Shown here: one piece after another, positions 28,079-37,384 of the stretch
Layout of the letters: the number at the start of each line of letters is the position of its first letter
How positions within the stretch are numbered: position 1 is the first letter of the stretch
Source: Phycisphaeraceae bacterium
Lineage (GTDB): Bacteria > Planctomycetota > Phycisphaerae > Phycisphaerales > UBA1924
DNA: 64,000 nt
Assembly (NCBI GenBank): GCA_020639155.1
Contig: JACKHF010000002.1
Span: 620,001-684,000 of the forward strand
Direction of reading: 5' to 3'
Made by a program: the position numbers and the translations under genes
Notes under the pieces: generated by a model
Databases searched by the model: none
What the model was told of the DNA's origin: nothing
Seen by the model: the letters and a program-made list of their open reading frames with translations, nothing else

Positions 28079-29485
28079 TCACACTGCCTCGTTCGCTCGC
28101 TCAACCCGCATCGTGGGACTGCCGGAACGGAACTTCTCCACTTGGCTGGCGCTCATCCGTGCGAACAACTGCACGCAATCGTCCTGATAGACACGATCGG
28201 TCACCTCGGCAGCGGTCTCAATCGCGTGAATGGTTTTCGCGTCGCGCATGGGGAGCGTAATGATGAGATCTTCGACCCGGCCGATCGATTCGTGGCGCAC
28301 ATGCTCCACAAGATCATCGTGTCCGATCAGAAGTCTCCCGGACTCGTCGGTCAACGCAGAGATCACGATCGAATCGGGCACCCTGCTCTGCCACACAAGC
28401 ACATCCTCGTTTGATTTGAGCTTGTCCGCTTTGTTCAGCAGCACCACGCGCTTTGGCATGTGCCACTCCTCGCCACGACGTTCCTCTGATCTGGCAACAT
28501 CCTCGAAGAGTTCGTCCAGGGTTGTCATGACGGTGCGCAACTGCTGCTCGGCACGATGGTCCGACACGTCAAGCACAACCAGCAGCAGATCCGCATGGGT
28601 CGCTTCCTCAAGTGTCGATCGGAACGAAGCAACAAGATCGTGCGGAAGATCACGCACAAATCCGACGGTATCGCTCAGCATCACCTCAGCATTTCCACCG
28701 CCGGATACGGACGCTCCGAGATCCCATGTGCGCGTGCGCGTCATCAGCGTCGCAAACAGTCGATCATCCGCGTATGCGCCGCCAGCAGTCAGACTGTTGA
28801 AAAGTGTGCTCTTGCCTGCGTTTGTGTACCCGACCAGACCAACTGTGAAGTTTGTCGCTCGCCGAGATTTGACCTGCCTGCGCTTCCGATCGTGGATCGT
28901 TTCAAGCTCGCGCTCGAGTCGAAGTCTGCGCTGCTGCACAAGACGCCGGTCGATTTCGAGTTGCTGCTCACCCGGTCCGCGCGTGCCAATGCCAGCCATC
29001 CCGCCAGCGCCGACAATGCGTTCAAGGTGGGTCCACATGGCGCGCAGCCGTGGATATGTGTACTCAAGCTGTGCAAGTTCGACCTGGATCCGCGCCTCGT
29101 GTGTCGTTGCGCGACTGGCAAAGATGTCGAGAATCAGCTCGTTGCGGTCGAGCACCTTCTTCCCGGTGATCTGCTCAATGTTGCTGATCTGCCGGGGTGA
29201 GAGGTCGTGATCGAAGATGATCGTCGAGGCGTTCTGGAGTTCGGCCAGTTGCTTCAGTTCGTTGACCTTGCCCGATCCCATGTATGTGCCCGCGTTGGGG
29301 CGGTCGAGCGATTGCTCCAACTCAGCCACAACGATCGCGCCGGCCTGCTGAGCAAGCGCGGAGAGTTCACCGAAGGGATCCTCGGGGTCATGGTGTGAGT
29401 CCGGCAATCTGACAGCTGCCAAGACCACACGCTCCCGCTGGACATCGATTCCTGTACGTTCTGTGCGAGGTTGTCCCACGCACAA
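28079..29485 (-). CDS. hflX: GTPase HflX, ribosome-associated
   Basis: 468 residues. The N-terminal HflX domain carries 'ELEQSLDRPNAGTYMGSGKVNELK' and 'ASTIIFDHDLSPRQISNIEQ'; a coiled region ('GPGEQQLEIDRRLVQQR') precedes the G domain with G1 'GYTNAGKST', G3 'DTVGFVRDLPHDL' and G4 'NKAD'. HflX splits stalled or stressed ribosomes. The frame opens with TTG at 29485 and a GTG two codons later; neither has a strong ribosome site, so the start is uncertain. Only about 40 bases separate it from the divergent protease gene. Confidence 0.95.
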   Translation of the reverse strand: MCVGQPRTERTGIDVQRERVVLAAVRLPDSHHDPEDPFGELSALAQQAGAIVVAELEQSLDRPNAGTYMGSGKVNELKQLAELQNASTIIFDHDLSPRQISNIEQITGKKVLDRNELILDIFASRATTHEARIQVELAQLEYTYPRLRAMWTHLERIVGAGGMAGIGTRGPGEQQLEIDRRLVQQRRLRLERELETIHDRKRRQVKSRRATNFTVGLVGYTNAGKSTLFNSLTAGGAYADDRLFATLMTRTRTWDLGASVSGGGNAEVMLSDTVGFVRDLPHDLVASFRSTLEEATHADLLLVVLDVSDHRAEQQLRTVMTTLDELFEDVARSEERRGEEWHMPKRVVLLNKADKLKSNEDVLVWQSRVPDSIVISALTDESGRLLIGHDDLVEHVRHESIGRVEDLIITLPMRDAKTIHAIETAAEVTDRVYQDDCVQLFARMSASQVEKFRSGSPTMRVERANEAV

Positions 29486-29526
29486 AGTGTAGATGCAAAC
29501 CCGCGAAGATCACCATACGCTTGGGT

Positions 29527-31050
29527 ATGAGTTCAGAAAGAAAAGTTATGCGAGATTCGACCGCATCCCTCGTCGTGCGACTCCTGCTGCTGATATTGCT
29601 AGGTGTAGCCGTACTCGCGTCTGTTGCATCACTGTACATTCGAACGCGCCAGACAGCATTTGCCGATCCGATCCTGCAGGCACGCATGCTTATCAAGGAT
29701 CGCTTTGTCAGGGAAGTTGATGATCAAAGGTTGCAGATGGGGGCGGTCGCTGGCATGATCGCTGCTTTGGACGATCCGTACTCGTTCTTCGTTGAGCAGA
29801 CCGACACGTCCGAGTTCCACAAGGCGATGCTCGGTGAATATGTTGGTATCGGAGTATCGGTCGAACTGATCGATGGAGTGCTGACCGTTGTGACCCCGCT
29901 TGATGAGTCTCCAGCACTCAAGGCGGGCGTGCGGGCGGGCGACGAGATCGTCAGAATAGACGATGCCGACACAAAGGGCATGACGCTTGATGATGCAGCA
30001 GCACATCTGACAGGCGCGCCAGGAACTAACATCACGATCATAGTCAACCGCAAGGGTGACCAGCTTCCTATTACCATCACACGCGCAGAGATAACAACCC
30101 AAACAGTCAAAGGGATTATCCGCGAAGGCAGCGATTCTGCGTGGCGCTACATGCTCGATCCAGTAAACAACATCGCGTATATCCGTATCACCCAGTTTAA
30201 CCCCACAACATCAGTCGAACTGCGCGATGCGCTTGAAGCGGCAACGAACACATACGGCGAGATTCGCGGGCTTATCATCGATCTTCGCTCCAATCCCGGC
30301 GGTATTCTCGACGAAGCTGTTGCGGTTGCGGACGACTTTCTGGATCGTGGAACGATACTCTCAACCAAGGGACGTGGCTTTGCAGAGGAAACGTTTCGGG
30401 CGCGCGAAGGTCACATCATTCCAAGCACTGCACCGATTGCAGTGCTGATTGACGGCCAAAGCGCGTCTGCCTCGGAGATTCTTTCAGGGACACTGGTTGA
30501 ATCAAAGCGCGCAATCGCAGTCGGTGAACGTACATTCGGCAAAGGCAGTGTGCAGGGCATGTACCTGCTGCCGAGTGAGAAGGGCGAGATCAAACTGACC
30601 GAGCAGTTGTACTACCTGCCGTCGGGGCGCACTGTACAGAAACGAGATGGCGATCCGACCTGGGGCGTTGATCCCTCGCCTGGGTTTGCGGTTCCACTCA
30701 CTGAAGAGCACCAGATTCTGATGAGAAATGCCCGCGAACGCTTCGACGTGATCTCTGATGATTCGCCAATACGTGCGAATGCGACCGCGGCCGAACTTGT
30801 CACCCAGCGCGCCGATCCCCAGTTGTCAAGAGCATACGAAGCAGTGCTCGCACACGTGACGACTGGCATCTGGCCTGAAGTAAAGGACTATGCCACCTCT
30901 GTTGATATGGCAGGTGCGTCCGACCCCGAAGCTGGCCTGCCTGTTGGTACTCGACTGAAAGCTGCCCAGCAATACCGTGAGTTCCTCGTGACGGAACTAT
31001 CGCGCATGGATTTGCAGATAGAAAAACTCTCGACCTCCCCTGACAACTGA
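29527..31050 (+). CDS. C-terminal processing protease, S41 family, with PDZ domain
   Basis: 507 residues. An N-terminal transmembrane anchor or signal (about 14-38) is followed by a PDZ domain (about 95-170, 'GIGVSVELIDGVLTVVTPL') and an S41 core: 'GLIIDLRSNPGGILDEAV', nucleophile Ser in 'DGQSASASEILSG', and the general-base Lys in 'GERTFGKGSVQ'. The enzyme trims or degrades exported proteins. The C-terminal 140 residues are mostly helical, as in CtpA/Prc relatives. A TTG lies two codons upstream of the ATG used here. Confidence 0.93.
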   Translation: MSSERKVMRDSTASLVVRLLLLILLGVAVLASVASLYIRTRQTAFADPILQARMLIKDRFVREVDDQRLQMGAVAGMIAALDDPYSFFVEQTDTSEFHKAMLGEYVGIGVSVELIDGVLTVVTPLDESPALKAGVRAGDEIVRIDDADTKGMTLDDAAAHLTGAPGTNITIIVNRKGDQLPITITRAEITTQTVKGIIREGSDSAWRYMLDPVNNIAYIRITQFNPTTSVELRDALEAATNTYGEIRGLIIDLRSNPGGILDEAVAVADDFLDRGTILSTKGRGFAEETFRAREGHIIPSTAPIAVLIDGQSASASEILSGTLVESKRAIAVGERTFGKGSVQGMYLLPSEKGEIKLTEQLYYLPSGRTVQKRDGDPTWGVDPSPGFAVPLTEEHQILMRNARERFDVISDDSPIRANATAAELVTQRADPQLSRAYEAVLAHVTTGIWPEVKDYATSVDMAGASDPEAGLPVGTRLKAAQQYREFLVTELSRMDLQIEKLSTSPDN

Positions 31051-31262
31051 TCCTGAGTCACTGAGCGTCGAAGTACCTAGTACCTATAACCAGCCTCTGT
31101 GATACGTTGTCAGTCTGCTGAGATATGGTTGCCACGCAACTTTTCGTATTCGAGTCGGAACAGTGGCTAGCGCAAGCCGAATGGTTGTATAGTGGGTCGG
31201 GCAGTCTGGATACCTGTCCCTTTGTCGATCTGTTGCGCATTCACATACAAGGAACCACCCCA

Positions 31263-33374
31263 ATGAAGAGGACCGCTGCTTCGCTGTCTGCACTGTGCTG
31301 CCTTCTCACCACATCGTTTGCATCTGCACAATCTGGCGCGTGGACAGTGCTCCCGACCATGCCGGGCGATGTGCTCGCAGCCGATGCGTGGATCAGACCC
31401 GATGCATATGCAGCGTTATCGCTCGACGTGCAGGTCATGCGTGATCATCTCGCAAAAGCGCCGCTTGAGACAGTCGGCATGCCCGAAGACGAGAAACTGC
31501 TCATTGTGATTCCAGATCCAACGGGGCGTCTCGACGCGTTCCGCATTGTTGAATCACCGGTCATGCAACCAGGGCTTGCTGCACAACTGCCCGACACACA
31601 CACATTTGTGGGCAGAAGCGTCACCAACGGCGCAGCAAAGCTCCGTATGGACATCACGCCTCTCGGGTTCCACGCACAAGTGCTCGCGCCAGGAGGCAAC
31701 TCGTGGTATGTCGATCCCGTGTCACGCGATGACACAACGCACTACGCGTCGTACTACCGAAATGATCTGACCCCGGCAAATCCGATGCAGTGCCTCGTGA
31801 ACTCTGATCCAGCAGCACAGCCGGACTGGAGCGGATCCGAGGATCCAAATGATGCTCCGCTTGTCGTGCTCCGCACGTATGTCGTTGCAATGGCATGCAC
31901 GGGTGAGTTTACCAGCTACTACGGAAATGCAACGAACGCACTGAACGGTATCGTCACGGGTGTGAACCGAATCACAGGTATCTATGAACGCGACTTTGCT
32001 GTTCGACTGATGCTCGCAGCAAACAACAATCTCGTTGTGTACACGAACGCCTCAACCGACCCATTCAATAACAACAACCCGTCACAGATGCTCAATGCGA
32101 ACGCTGGTGCACTCAATCCGATCGGATCAGCAAACTACGATGTCGGACACGCACTCGGCAACTCAAACAGTGGTGGCATCGCATCCCTCGGATGTGTCTG
32201 CACCAGCGCGAAGGCTCAGGGTGCATCGTGCTATACCCCGCCGACTGGCGACCCCTATTGGGTTGACTACGTTGCGCATGAGATGGGCCATCAGTTCAGC
32301 GCAAACCACAACTTTAATGGCGGCTCAACATGTGGCGGTGCAGGCCCCGCAAGCAAACTCACAGAGCCAGGCTCAGGCAGCACCATCATGGGGTACGCTG
32401 GGTTGTGCGGCTCACAGAATAACCTGCAGAGCCACTCAGATGATATGTTCGGCTACATTAATATTGATGAAGTCAAGTCATTCATCGGTTCAACGGGCAA
32501 CTCATGTGCGACCCCCACCGCAACCGGCAACAACACACCGGTGGTCAGCCCGCTCACATCCTACACGATACCAATTGGAACGCCCTTCGAACTGACGGCT
32601 GTCGCAAATGATCCTGATGGGGACACGCTCACATACTCGTGGGAGGGTCGGGACACAGGTCCTACACAGAACGCAACATTACCCGATAATGGATCAAGCC
32701 CACTGTTCCGCGCATTCGATCCAACCACCGATCCAACACGCATCATCCCCAAACTTCAGCAGCTTCTGAACAACACAACCATGATCGGTGAGAAACTGCC
32801 CCAGCTCAACCGCACCATGAAGATGCGCGTTGTTGTCCGTGACAACAACCCTGCTGGTGGTGGCACAGCTTCGGCTGACGTCAATCACATTGTCACATCA
32901 TCGGCAGGACCGTTCGTGGTCACAAACCCGAACTCCAGCGCCACGCAGTCGGGCACCACGTTGGTCACATGGTCAGTCGCCAACACCAATGTTTCGCCCG
33001 TGAACGCGACCAATGTCGATATCTATCTCTCGACAGACGGTGGTGTGACATTCCCAACGCTCCTGCTCGCAAGCACTCCGAACGATGGCTTGCAGGAGGT
33101 GACGATGCCCAATATCTCCACAAACACCGCACGCATCAAGGTGAAAGCTTCGAACAACATCTTCTTTGACATCTCAAACACAAACTTCTCCATCGTGCCA
33201 GCGCTCTGCTATCCCGATTGTGATGCGAACGGCACGCTCAATGTGTTCGATTACATTTGCTTCGGTAACGCCTATTCAATCGGCCATACCTACGCCGACT
33301 GCGACAACAACGGCACACTCAATGTGTTTGACTACATCTGCTTCGGCAACGCCTACGCGAACGGTTGCCCATAA
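31263..33374 (+). CDS. Secreted reprolysin-like metalloprotease with dockerin-like C-terminal tag
   Basis: 703 residues from ATG 31263 (AAGGA upstream; signal peptide MKRTAASLSALCC... ending in ASAQ). A propeptide-like region covers about 25-175. The catalytic domain has 'VAHEMGHQFSANHNF', a full HExxHxxxxxH zinc site, and a Met-turn 'STIMGYAG', as in M12B/reprolysin-type peptidases. Two beta-sandwich (Ig/PKD-like) regions follow ('PVVSPLTSYTIPIGTPF', 'VTWSVANTNVSP'). The last 55 residues (33207-33371) hold two Ca-binding dockerin-like repeats, DCDANGTLNVFDYICFGNAY and a near copy, ending in GCP. The open frame upstream to 31125 is not used. Confidence 0.88.
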   Translation: MKRTAASLSALCCLLTTSFASAQSGAWTVLPTMPGDVLAADAWIRPDAYAALSLDVQVMRDHLAKAPLETVGMPEDEKLLIVIPDPTGRLDAFRIVESPVMQPGLAAQLPDTHTFVGRSVTNGAAKLRMDITPLGFHAQVLAPGGNSWYVDPVSRDDTTHYASYYRNDLTPANPMQCLVNSDPAAQPDWSGSEDPNDAPLVVLRTYVVAMACTGEFTSYYGNATNALNGIVTGVNRITGIYERDFAVRLMLAANNNLVVYTNASTDPFNNNNPSQMLNANAGALNPIGSANYDVGHALGNSNSGGIASLGCVCTSAKAQGASCYTPPTGDPYWVDYVAHEMGHQFSANHNFNGGSTCGGAGPASKLTEPGSGSTIMGYAGLCGSQNNLQSHSDDMFGYINIDEVKSFIGSTGNSCATPTATGNNTPVVSPLTSYTIPIGTPFELTAVANDPDGDTLTYSWEGRDTGPTQNATLPDNGSSPLFRAFDPTTDPTRIIPKLQQLLNNTTMIGEKLPQLNRTMKMRVVVRDNNPAGGGTASADVNHIVTSSAGPFVVTNPNSSATQSGTTLVTWSVANTNVSPVNATNVDIYLSTDGGVTFPTLLLASTPNDGLQEVTMPNISTNTARIKVKASNNIFFDISNTNFSIVPALCYPDCDANGTLNVFDYICFGNAYSIGHTYADCDNNGTLNVFDYICFGNAYANGCP

Positions 33375-33405
33375 TTCAACCTCGAAGATATCCCAATCAC
33401 ACTCC

Positions 33406-33439
33406 CTCACCCACAGCAGTTGCTGTGGGTGAGTTTTTT
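33406..33439 (+). terminator. Strong intrinsic terminator after the metalloprotease gene
   Basis: CTCACCCACAGC pairs perfectly with GCTGTGGGTGAG across an AGTT loop, followed by six T residues (33434-33439). Confidence 0.95.
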
Positions 33440-33526
33440 CTATGGGTTCTGCTTGTGAGCCAAGCCTGTTGTGACAGCCTGTCGTGCGGAATATCGCCGC
33501 ACTCTGCTGCGTAAACTCATGTCCCC

Positions 33527-34846
33527 ATGGCATTCATCTATGAGACGATCAAACTCGGCCTGACCAGCCTCAGACTCCACCTGCTCAGGAGCATCCTGAC
33601 AGCGCTGGGCATCATCTTTGGCGTGGCTGCCGTCATCGCAATGGTGTCAATTGGTGAGGGCTCGACACTCGAAGCGCTCAAGCGGATCGAGTCACTCGGC
33701 GCGCGGAACATCATTATTCGCTCGGTGAAGCCACCACAGGAAAATCAGCCAAACATGGGCAATCAGTCGTTTGTGATCTCGTTCGGGCTTTCACGCGACG
33801 ACCTCGCCGCGATCCGCCATGCCTTCCCCGATGCTGCCCACATCGTGCCCGTCAAATCGACAGGGCGCGAGATCCTCCGAAACGAAAACATTATCGTCAG
33901 CCAAGCTTTCGGTACAACCCCAGACCTGATCAATGTTGCCCGCCTCCAGATGGGGCGAGGTCGCTACCTCGTGCAGGATGATCTTGACAACGAACGCCAG
34001 GTTGCTGTGATCGGAGCAGCGGTGGCAACTCAGCTGTTTCAGTTTGAGGATCCGGTTGGGCAAGTGCTTCACATTGACGACCAGCCCTTCACGGTTGTTG
34101 GTGTTTTAAAGCCTGTCGGGTTTGCAGGCGGAGCTGGAGCGACGCTGATCGGTCGTGACCTCAATCATGATGTGCATATCCCGATCACATCTATCGACAA
34201 CGACATCGTCGTCCGTCGGACCGCGGGCAGCTTCGAAGCCACTGAGGTCGAGGTCAACGAGATATACGTCGAGGCAGCGACGAGCGATCACGTGCTGCCG
34301 GATTCTCGCCGCATTCGGCGTTTGCTGGAAGTCACTCATCCAAAGATGGATGATGTCGATCTCGTTGTGCCATTTGAGCTTCTCGAACAGGCAAGAAAAG
34401 CATCGCTCACAGGGCGGGCCGTCTCTGCAACAATTGCTGGTATCAGCCTGCTGATCGGTGGTATCGGAATTATGAACATCATGCTCGCGACAGTCACGGA
34501 ACGCACCCGCGAGATCGGCATCCGTCGCGCGCTCGGAGCTACCAAAAAGCACATTGTCTGGCAGTTTATTGTGGAGACCAGTGTGCTGTCAGCGCTTGGC
34601 GGACTGATCGGTGTTGCCCTCGGCGTGAGTATCAGTCTCTTGCTTGACTGGGGCGTACCAAAGCTACCCAGAATCGGGTTTCTGCGTCAGTACATCGACC
34701 CCGATGTCTCGCTTCCGACACACGTCACGGGTTGGTCAATCATGGTCGCGTTCGTGATTGCCGTGCTGACGGGCTTGATCTTCGGCATCTATCCAGCTCG
34801 GAGAGCTGCGGCACAGGATCCCATTGTCGCGCTGCGCCACGATTAG
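33527..34846 (+). CDS. ABC transporter permease, MacB/FtsX type
   Basis: 439 residues. One transmembrane helix near residues 20-43 ('LRSILTALGIIFGVAAVIAMVSIGEG'), a large periplasmic MacB-PCD domain (about 45-300) and three C-terminal helices with the FtsX signature 'GGIGIMNIMLATVTERTREIGIRRALGA'. The C-terminal 'IFGIYPARRAAAQDPIVALRHD' is typical of MacB-type permeases, which act in mechanotransmission for efflux or lipoprotein export. The matching ATPase and periplasmic adaptor genes are not next to it in this window. A terminator separates it from the preceding gene. Confidence 0.9.
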   Translation: MAFIYETIKLGLTSLRLHLLRSILTALGIIFGVAAVIAMVSIGEGSTLEALKRIESLGARNIIIRSVKPPQENQPNMGNQSFVISFGLSRDDLAAIRHAFPDAAHIVPVKSTGREILRNENIIVSQAFGTTPDLINVARLQMGRGRYLVQDDLDNERQVAVIGAAVATQLFQFEDPVGQVLHIDDQPFTVVGVLKPVGFAGGAGATLIGRDLNHDVHIPITSIDNDIVVRRTAGSFEATEVEVNEIYVEAATSDHVLPDSRRIRRLLEVTHPKMDDVDLVVPFELLEQARKASLTGRAVSATIAGISLLIGGIGIMNIMLATVTERTREIGIRRALGATKKHIVWQFIVETSVLSALGGLIGVALGVSISLLLDWGVPKLPRIGFLRQYIDPDVSLPTHVTGWSIMVAFVIAVLTGLIFGIYPARRAAAQDPIVALRHD

Positions 34847-34863
34847 TCACACATCCTGAATAT

Positions 34864-35049
34864 CTAGAAGTGATACCCATTCTTTTCTGCATCTGATCGA
34901 CCAGCGAAGAGCAGGAGTGCTATGCCAATGCCCCATCCCCAAAACGAGAGAATGCCAAACCCAAGCAACGCAATAAGATTAGCAAGCATCACAAGTAGCG
35001 CAACACCGTATCTCAGTTTCCAGTCAAGATCTCCCCACCAGTCAAGCAT
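34864..35049 (-). CDS. Small membrane protein, two transmembrane segments
   Basis: 61 residues: a short Trp/Asp-rich start (MLDWWGDLDWKLRYG), two hydrophobic helices (about 15-33 and 35-50, joined by a tight Gly-Trp-Gly turn) and a charged tail ending NGYHF. No family is recognised. It lies 36 bases downstream of another very small membrane ORF on the same strand, so the two may be translated together. Confidence 0.55.
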   Translation of the reverse strand: MLDWWGDLDWKLRYGVALLVMLANLIALLGFGILSFWGWGIGIALLLFAGRSDAEKNGYHF

Positions 35050-35084
35050 ACCGCGTACTCCGTCTTTATTGAACCCGAGACACT

Positions 35085-35240
35085 TTACCTGATCTCATCC
35101 CGTCGAACCACAATGGATGGACGATGACCATCCTCATCTGACCGCTGCTGCCGTCGAATCCATATCCCTACAAGAATACCGAGCGGCGCAATGACCAGCA
35201 CAGTTGCGACAGCATACATGACCATAAGCAGGTCGTTCAT
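35085..35240 (-). CDS. Very small single-span membrane protein (51 residues)
   Basis: An ATG at 35240 opens 51 codons ending in TAA. The product has one hydrophobic helix (about 4-28, MNDLLMVMYAVATVLVIAPL...) followed by a basic/acidic tail (IRRQQRSDEDGHR...). The length and topology resemble other short envelope proteins. It fills the gap between the esterase-like gene (stop at 35259) and the 61-residue protein. Coding nature is inferred from the clean helix-plus-charged-tail pattern only. Confidence 0.4.
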   Translation of the reverse strand: MNDLLMVMYAVATVLVIAPLGILVGIWIRRQQRSDEDGHRPSIVVRRDEIR

Positions 35241-35258
35241 ATGCAGGATTGTAACTGA

Positions 35259-36770
35259 TTACCTTGCCAGATGCTGTTCGAGCAGGATCTCACAGGCTTT
35301 CCACGCGACCTCGGTCCACGGCGCAATCTCAACAACTTTCATGAGTTGCCGATTTGCGATAGCCTGATCAAACCGCTGGCGCTGGACCATCTGCTCGTAT
35401 GACTCCATCGCCTTTGTCGCTTCCTCGGTTGCCTTCGCTCGTTCTTCCCGCAACGGCTCCTCAACCCACTCTAGCGCAGTCAGAAACTGGCCAGCTGTAC
35501 ACATCTCATGTCCCATGTCGTACTCAAAGACACGAACATCAAGCCCGTCCTTTTTCATGTCTCGCTCGCGAGCCTTCATCGATTCGTAGTTCCCGTCACG
35601 AGGGCCTGTCACTCCAGCGATACGGTGCCCCTTCAGCATTGCAAGCAGTTGACGAGACGGTCTGCCGATATCAGCACGCCAGTACAATCCATTCCCTGCA
35701 GAAGATGCCATGTATGTTGACAGCGCAACATCTGCAACGCTGCCATCAAAGATATCGGGAAAGCACTGGGTCACAATGGTTGCAATGCGTGCGCCACCGG
35801 AAATTCCTGCGGTGTAGATGCGTTCCCTGTCAACAGCAAATCGCATGCACACGTTCTGTACCGCGTCGAGTGTGAGCTGGCATCTGTCCGCGTACGGTCG
35901 ATTGTTCCCTGAGTTTGCAGCACTCACGCAGATCAGATTGTGCGCATCGGCCGCATTGAACAGCTCATTTCGAGGCGGGCCATAATCAACCGCGTCAATC
36001 CACACAATCAATCCAGCGGGCTTGTCAGGCGTGTACCCGACCGGCAATCGAAGAAGCAGTTCTTCATTTGAAAGATCGACTGCAGCAGATTCCGTCACAA
36101 CCACCCTTCCACCGCCGAGACGCTCCTTCAGCGTGTCCTCATTCAGGTGTATCCATGATGGAAACAGCGGTTGAGAAAGTGTGACAACCTCGCCCGGACG
36201 CGGTGCCCGTGGGGACCCTCCCTGCACATCTTCCGATTCGGCAGGATTCACATTGCAGAGTGACCAGTTCCACGCAAACTCGGCGAACCGCTCTCGGTCG
36301 AGTTCAATCGCCATCGGTCGATCACGCGGACCGTCGATATCCCGTGCGAGGAGAACACCCTTCAGATCGCGCCCGATCTCTACCCGCTTCCACATTTCGC
36401 TGCGCGCACTTTGCATATGCAGCACCCACAGCCTTTGCGTTTCCTCGGTCCATGTTGTTGCTGGTTGGCGTGGCATCGGTGTTGCAAGCAAACGACCAAC
36501 TGATCGTGAATCAAGCACCTCCACTGCTCCTTGGAGTTGCAGCAGCATGCTTGGCCAGCTTGTGTCAATATCCGGCAGTGTCTCGGTAAATCCAACGATG
36601 ATCGTCGTCGGTCGCACCCCATTGACCTGAAAAACGGACTGCGGCGTCTCCTGCTCCAAGTTCTGAAGATCACGCTGTCCTGCAGCGCCCATCGCGCTTG
36701 CAAGGAGTACCAAAACGCACACAATCAAGGAGTGACGAGTTGAGAGCATGCCTGTTTCGGTGCGCACCAT
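35259..36770 (-). CDS. Exported alpha/beta-hydrolase (esterase-like)
   Basis: 503 residues with a signal peptide ('LIVCVLVLLASAMGAAGQ'). The N-terminal ~210 residues have no recognisable domain. From about 230 a hydrolase fold appears: 'LPVGYTPDKPAGLIVWIDA', the nucleophile elbow 'YTAGISGGARIATIVTQ' (G-x-S-x-G), and 'FEYDMGHEMCTAGQFLTALEWVEE' with a probable catalytic His. It resembles polyhydroxybutyrate-depolymerase/feruloyl-esterase-type secreted hydrolases; the substrate is unknown. I use the ATG at 36770, with GGAGGAA about 9 bases upstream; an ATG at 36749 also yields a signal peptide. A helical, Gln/Glu-rich C-terminus follows. Confidence 0.75.
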   Translation of the reverse strand: MVRTETGMLSTRHSLIVCVLVLLASAMGAAGQRDLQNLEQETPQSVFQVNGVRPTTIIVGFTETLPDIDTSWPSMLLQLQGAVEVLDSRSVGRLLATPMPRQPATTWTEETQRLWVLHMQSARSEMWKRVEIGRDLKGVLLARDIDGPRDRPMAIELDRERFAEFAWNWSLCNVNPAESEDVQGGSPRAPRPGEVVTLSQPLFPSWIHLNEDTLKERLGGGRVVVTESAAVDLSNEELLLRLPVGYTPDKPAGLIVWIDAVDYGPPRNELFNAADAHNLICVSAANSGNNRPYADRCQLTLDAVQNVCMRFAVDRERIYTAGISGGARIATIVTQCFPDIFDGSVADVALSTYMASSAGNGLYWRADIGRPSRQLLAMLKGHRIAGVTGPRDGNYESMKARERDMKKDGLDVRVFEYDMGHEMCTAGQFLTALEWVEEPLREERAKATEEATKAMESYEQMVQRQRFDQAIANRQLMKVVEIAPWTEVAWKACEILLEQHLAR

Positions 36771-36807
36771 CGCTGTAAGTTCCTCCGTCGCGCAGCCTCT
36801 CTACCAA

Positions 36808-37341
36808 TCACGAAGTCGGGTGTTCATATTCGAGATTCGCTGGAGATTTTTCACAAACCAGAGCCAGTATCCATTGCAGGACCGTCTGCACGGTCAAAAC
36901 ACGAACCGACTGTCGATCTCCCGGAAAAATAAAGTGCCGCGCACTCGTCAACTTGCCGTGTCTTGCGAGTCCGATCCACACGGTTCCGACTGGTTTCGTT
37001 TCGGTTCCACCATCAGGTCCGGCAATCCCCGTCACTGCTACCGCGATATCAGCACGAGCTCCTTCCAGTGCACCATTCGCCATCTCAATCGCGCACTGTC
37101 TGCTGACTGCGCCGTGCTGCTCCAGCGTCATTGCACTGACGCCGATTGCCCGTTGCTTCATCTCGTTGGCATATACAATGAATCCGCCTGCAAAGCACGC
37201 AGACGAGCCCGCCACACTTGTGATTGTCGCGCCGATCAATCCACCGGTGCATGATTCTGCAACAGCGAGCATGAATCTCTGCTGTGATAGCGCACGCACA
37301 ACGTCCTGCGCAAGCGGGGAGTTATCCGGGATCGTGTCCAC
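36808..37341 (-). CDS. CinA C-terminal domain protein, nicotinamide-nucleotide amidase (PncC-like)
   Basis: 177 residues. Motifs of the CinA C-terminal amidase: 'LAVAESCTGGLIGATITSVAGSS' with the catalytic Ser, 'GGFIVYANEMKQRAIGV', 'GAVSRQCAIEMANGA', and 'VAVTGIAGPDGGTETKPVGTVWIGL'. It converts NMN to nicotinic acid mononucleotide in pyridine nucleotide salvage. The CinA N-terminal domain is absent, so this is the stand-alone form. It is divergent from the map gene, about 40 bases apart. Confidence 0.93.
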   Translation of the reverse strand: MDTIPDNSPLAQDVVRALSQQRFMLAVAESCTGGLIGATITSVAGSSACFAGGFIVYANEMKQRAIGVSAMTLEQHGAVSRQCAIEMANGALEGARADIAVAVTGIAGPDGGTETKPVGTVWIGLARHGKLTSARHFIFPGDRQSVRVLTVQTVLQWILALVCEKSPANLEYEHPTS

Positions 37342-37384
37342 GGATCATCATAGAGAGCCTGCCAGCCTATGATGGCATCGAATC

